DNA from: an uncultured Verrucomicrobiota bacterium
Lineage (GTDB): Bacteria; Verrucomicrobiota; Kiritimatiellia; RFP12; UBA1067
Assembly (NCBI GenBank): GCA_946615875.1
Contig: CAMOIK010000103.1
Coordinates: 1-7,713, forward strand
Length of the DNA stretch: 7,713 bases
Direction of reading: 5' to 3'
The translations under genes and the position numbers were made by a program. This document shows, one piece after another, positions 6,627-7,713 of this stretch (position 1 is its first letter; each line of letters begins with the position of its first letter). The notes beneath the pieces are model-generated. The model was not told the DNA's origin. It searched no databases and saw only the letters and a list, made by a program, of their open reading frames with translations.

Positions 6627-6646
6627 AGGGGGCGAAAGCCGCCCCT
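6627..6646. other. Stem-loop after the metallophosphoesterase gene
   Basis: AGGGGGC (6627-6633) and GC..CCCCT (6638-6646) pair as seven base pairs around a GAAA tetraloop, with a two-base bulge (CG, 6640-6641). GAAA is a stable GNRA loop. No T-run follows, so it is either a non-canonical terminator or an mRNA 3'-end stabiliser. It lies 23 nt after the stop codon. Confidence 0.4.
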
Positions 6647-6660
6647 CCAGAGTGCATGGC

Positions 6661-6820
6661 CAAGTGATTCGCTTCGCCTCGTCAGGCGATAACTATCGCC
6701 TCGTCAAGCGACAACCATGACTTCGTCATGTCATAACTATGGCCTCGTCATGTCATAACCATGACTTCGTCAAGTGATAACTATGACTTCACCAAGTGAT
6801 AACTATGACTTTGCCTCGTG
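6661..6820. repeat. Seven-unit 22-bp tandem repeat with pairing arms
   Basis: Seven direct units of exactly 22 bp run 6667-6688, 6689-6710, 6711-6732, 6733-6754, 6755-6776, 6777-6798 and 6799-6820, preceded by a six-base partial copy (6661-6666). The approximate consensus is ATAACTATGACTTCGTCAAG plus TG. There are no spacers, so this is not CRISPR, and 22 is not a multiple of 3, so it is not a protein repeat. Each unit holds two complementary arms separated by alternating short loops, CGTC and TAAC-like. The first unit pairs as TCGCCT-CGTC-AGGCGA (6674-6689); across the junction AGGCGAT-AACT-ATCGCCT (6684-6701) pairs equally well. In the third unit CATGAC-TTC-GTCATG (6716-6730) is perfect, and GTCAT-AACC-ATGAC spans units four and five. 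Arm sequences change between units while mostly keeping pairing. The last unit decays at its right end. The function is unknown. Confidence 0.9.
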
Positions 6821-6838
6821 GTCGGGATGGGGCTGAAA

Positions 6839-6955
6839 CGCCGCCTTGGGAGAGGGGCGGCGCACCCTTCGGGAGAGCGCGGGGCCGCAGGGGTGCGCGC
6901 ACGGCCGGCAAGGGGCGGCAGCGCCCTGCCGGCCGCATCGGAGCGCCTGGCGGCC
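6839..6955. other. Cluster of GC-rich hairpins in the intergenic region
   Basis: Consecutive perfect inverted repeats fill this segment. CGCCGCC (6839-6845) pairs with GGCGGCG (6856-6862). GCGCACCC (6860-6867) pairs with GGGTGCGC (6891-6898). CGGCCGGCA (6902-6910) pairs with TGCCGGCCG (6927-6935), and inside this GGGCG (6913-6917) pairs with CGCCC (6922-6926) around a GCAG loop, giving a 14-bp stem with a two-base bulge. GGCCGC (6931-6936) can alternatively pair with GCGGCC (6950-6955). Short reading frames exist on both strands but show no recognisable protein. No T-run follows. It could be a structured RNA, a dispersed REP-like element or a transcription barrier between the repeat array and nrdD. 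Confidence 0.5.
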
Positions 6956-6978
6956 CAAAGTGCCTGTTTTGACCAAAA

Positions 6979-7027
6979 GCACAATATATAGTGTGGTTGG
7001 TGAGGTGTTGAACACAACCTGTAGATA
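6979..7027. promoter_or_regulatory. Probable tandem NrdR boxes upstream of nrdD
   Basis: The 16 bases at 6979-6994 read GCACAATATATAGTGT. They match the recalled NrdR-box consensus acaCwAtATaTwGtgt at 15 of 16 positions, including the whole core. NrdR is the zinc-finger/ATP-cone repressor of ribonucleotide reductase genes and normally binds two boxes on one face of the helix. A weaker second copy, starting ACACAAC and ending TAGATA at 7012-7027, matches about 10 of 16. It lies 33 bp downstream, close to three helical turns (31-32 bp is usual). The first reductase codon is at 7176. The boxes lie about 20 bp and more upstream of the -35 rather than over the promoter, which is unusual for a repressor. 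Confidence 0.65.
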
Positions 7028-7046
7028 AGTTTTTCGATTTTCCCCC

Positions 7047-7076
7047 TTTACGGCGCGAATGGATATGGTGTATAAT
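7047..7076 (+). promoter_or_regulatory. Sigma70-type promoter of nrdD
   Basis: TTTACG (7047-7052) and a perfect TATAAT (7071-7076) are separated by 18 nt. The flanks (GGATATGGTG before the -10, ATG after it) resemble the tRNA-Glu and bamD-like promoters. The start is expected near 7082-7086, so the nrdD transcript would carry a leader of about 90 nt that opens directly with a hairpin. Confidence 0.78.
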
Positions 7077-7082
7077 ATGCCT

Positions 7083-7175
7083 CGTAGCCCGCAATGGCGG
7101 GTTGCGGGCGAAATGCCCGGAAATTTCATAAAAGACCATTGCAAACCCCAAAAAAGGCAAGGAGACAGGGCCGTG
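7083..7175 (+). promoter_or_regulatory. Structured nrdD 5' leader with two alternative folds
   Basis: GCCCGCAA (7087-7094) is a perfect reverse complement of TTGCGGGC (7102-7109), giving an 8-bp hairpin with a 7-nt loop at the very 5' end of the transcript. A competing fold uses CGGGC (7105-7109) with GCCCG (7115-7119), and GCAATGG (7091-7097) with CCATTGC (7136-7142). These two helices are nested and compatible with each other but exclude the first hairpin. AAGGAG at 7159-7164 is the ribosome binding site. No cobalamin B12-box or other known riboswitch signature was recognised. Switching is an inference from pairing alone. Confidence 0.4.
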
Positions 7176-7713
7176 ATGACCAGAGAGATGAAGATCATCA
7201 AGCGCAGCGGCGAGGAAAAGCCGTTTGACATCACAAAAATCGAGAATGCGATCCGCAAGGCTTCGCAAGCGGTCGATTACAAGGACGCGCTTTCCGAAGG
7301 GCGCATAAAGTTGATTGCCGAGGAGGTCGCCGGCGTCTGCGCCGCCCGCGACCGAGCGATGACGGTCGAGGAAATACAGGATGTCGTCGAGACTAAGATA
7401 ATGGAGTTCAACGCCACCGAGATCGCCAAGAAGTACATAACGTACCGATACAAGCAGTCTCTGCTGCGACAGGCCAACACCACCGACAAGCAGATACTCT
7501 CGCTCATCGAGTGCAACAACGAGGACGTGAAGCAGGAGAACTCCAACAAGAACCCGACGATCAACTCCGTCCAGCGCGATTACATGGCCGGCGAGGTGTC
7601 CAAGGACGTCTCTGCGCGGTTGCTGCTGCCCGCCGACGTGGTGCAGGCGCACAAGGAAGGCATCATCCACTTCCACGACATGGATTACTACGCGCAGCAC
7701 ATGCACAACTGCG
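7176..7713 (+). CDS. nrdD: Anaerobic ribonucleoside-triphosphate reductase, 5' part
   Basis: This is the class III ribonucleotide reductase catalytic subunit, a glycyl-radical enzyme that makes dNTPs from NTPs in the absence of oxygen after activation by NrdG. Only the first 179 codons are in the window, and the frame runs open to its end. Residues 5-95 form an ATP-cone allosteric domain (IKRSGEEKPFDITKIENAIRKA, then MTVEEIQDVVETKIM and YITYRYKQ). The catalytic domain starts with the family's conserved ENSNKNP (121-127), SVQRDYMAGEVSKD (131-144) and EGIIHFHDMDYYAQHMHNC (161-179). The glycyl radical loop and zinc site lie beyond the window. ATG 7176 has AAGGAG 11 nt upstream; GTG 7173 immediately before it has the better 8-nt spacing and is a real alternative. 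Upstream NrdR-like boxes and a structured leader suggest tight control. Confidence 0.97.
   Translation, partial: MTREMKIIKRSGEEKPFDITKIENAIRKASQAVDYKDALSEGRIKLIAEEVAGVCAARDRAMTVEEIQDVVETKIMEFNATEIAKKYITYRYKQSLLRQANTTDKQILSLIECNNEDVKQENSNKNPTINSVQRDYMAGEVSKDVSARLLLPADVVQAHKEGIIHFHDMDYYAQHMHNC

Noticed and set aside
5443..6663. 406-codon open frame on the minus strand
   Set aside because: It is antisense to the metallophosphoesterase, whose motifs are all intact; long antisense frames are common in GC-rich DNA.
6661..6820. CRISPR array
   Set aside because: The 22-bp units are directly adjacent, with no unique spacers and no cas genes nearby.
6846..7028. Possible 60-aa small protein on the plus strand
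   Set aside because: It lies in the hairpin cluster and the NrdR boxes, has no ribosome binding site and has a composition explained by GC-rich inverted repeats.
6789..7706. 305-codon open frame on the minus strand across the intergenic region and nrdD
   Set aside because: It is antisense to the unmistakable nrdD reading frame and runs through the hairpins and NrdR boxes; the predicted protein shows no domain pattern.

Overview
The window is high-GC DNA (about 60-65% by eye) from a Gram-negative, probably anaerobic bacterium. It carries outer-membrane biogenesis genes (BamD-like, LptE-like) and an anaerobic, oxygen-sensitive ribonucleotide reductase (nrdD). Gene style and the strong '-18 spacer- TATAAT' promoters would suit the PVC superphylum (gut or rumen Verrucomicrobiota, Kiritimatiellota or Lentisphaerota). 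That placement is an impression from protein character, not a computed result.

Layout. (1) 25-3446, plus strand: a promoter directly abuts a gene for a BamD-like TPR protein. It overlaps an LptE-like lipoprotein gene by 4 nt, and is followed by a stand-alone Lrp/AsnC ligand-binding (RAM) domain and a 462-aa cytoplasmic TPR protein. All four are co-directional with gaps of -4, 16 and 65 nt, so they plausibly form one operon centred on envelope assembly. (2) 3447-3642: tRNA-Glu(UUC) on the minus strand with an encoded CCA and a textbook sigma70-type promoter. (3) 3677-5515: dprA and rsmE, 15 nt apart, plus strand. (4) 5586-6603: a monocistronic gene with its own promoter, encoding a Tat-exported calcineurin-like metallophosphoesterase. 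(5) 6604-7175: a gene-free stretch of about 570 nt packed with structure. It holds a small stem-loop, seven tandem 22-bp units whose arms can pair in two registers, a cluster of GC-rich hairpins, a near-perfect NrdR box with a weaker second box one DNA face away, a promoter, and a leader able to fold in two mutually exclusive ways. (6) 7176 to the end: the 5' part of nrdD.

The coding genes are mostly ordinary housekeeping functions. What deserves a second look is non-coding: the 22-bp repeat array with compensatory changes, the GC-rich hairpin cluster, the nrdD control region, the recurrent promoter with an 18-nt spacer (20 identical bases shared by the tRNA and the bamD-like promoters), and a possibly leaderless first gene. 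No transposase, phage gene, CRISPR array, toxin-antitoxin pair or defence system was seen. No canonical rho-independent terminator with a T-run was found anywhere.
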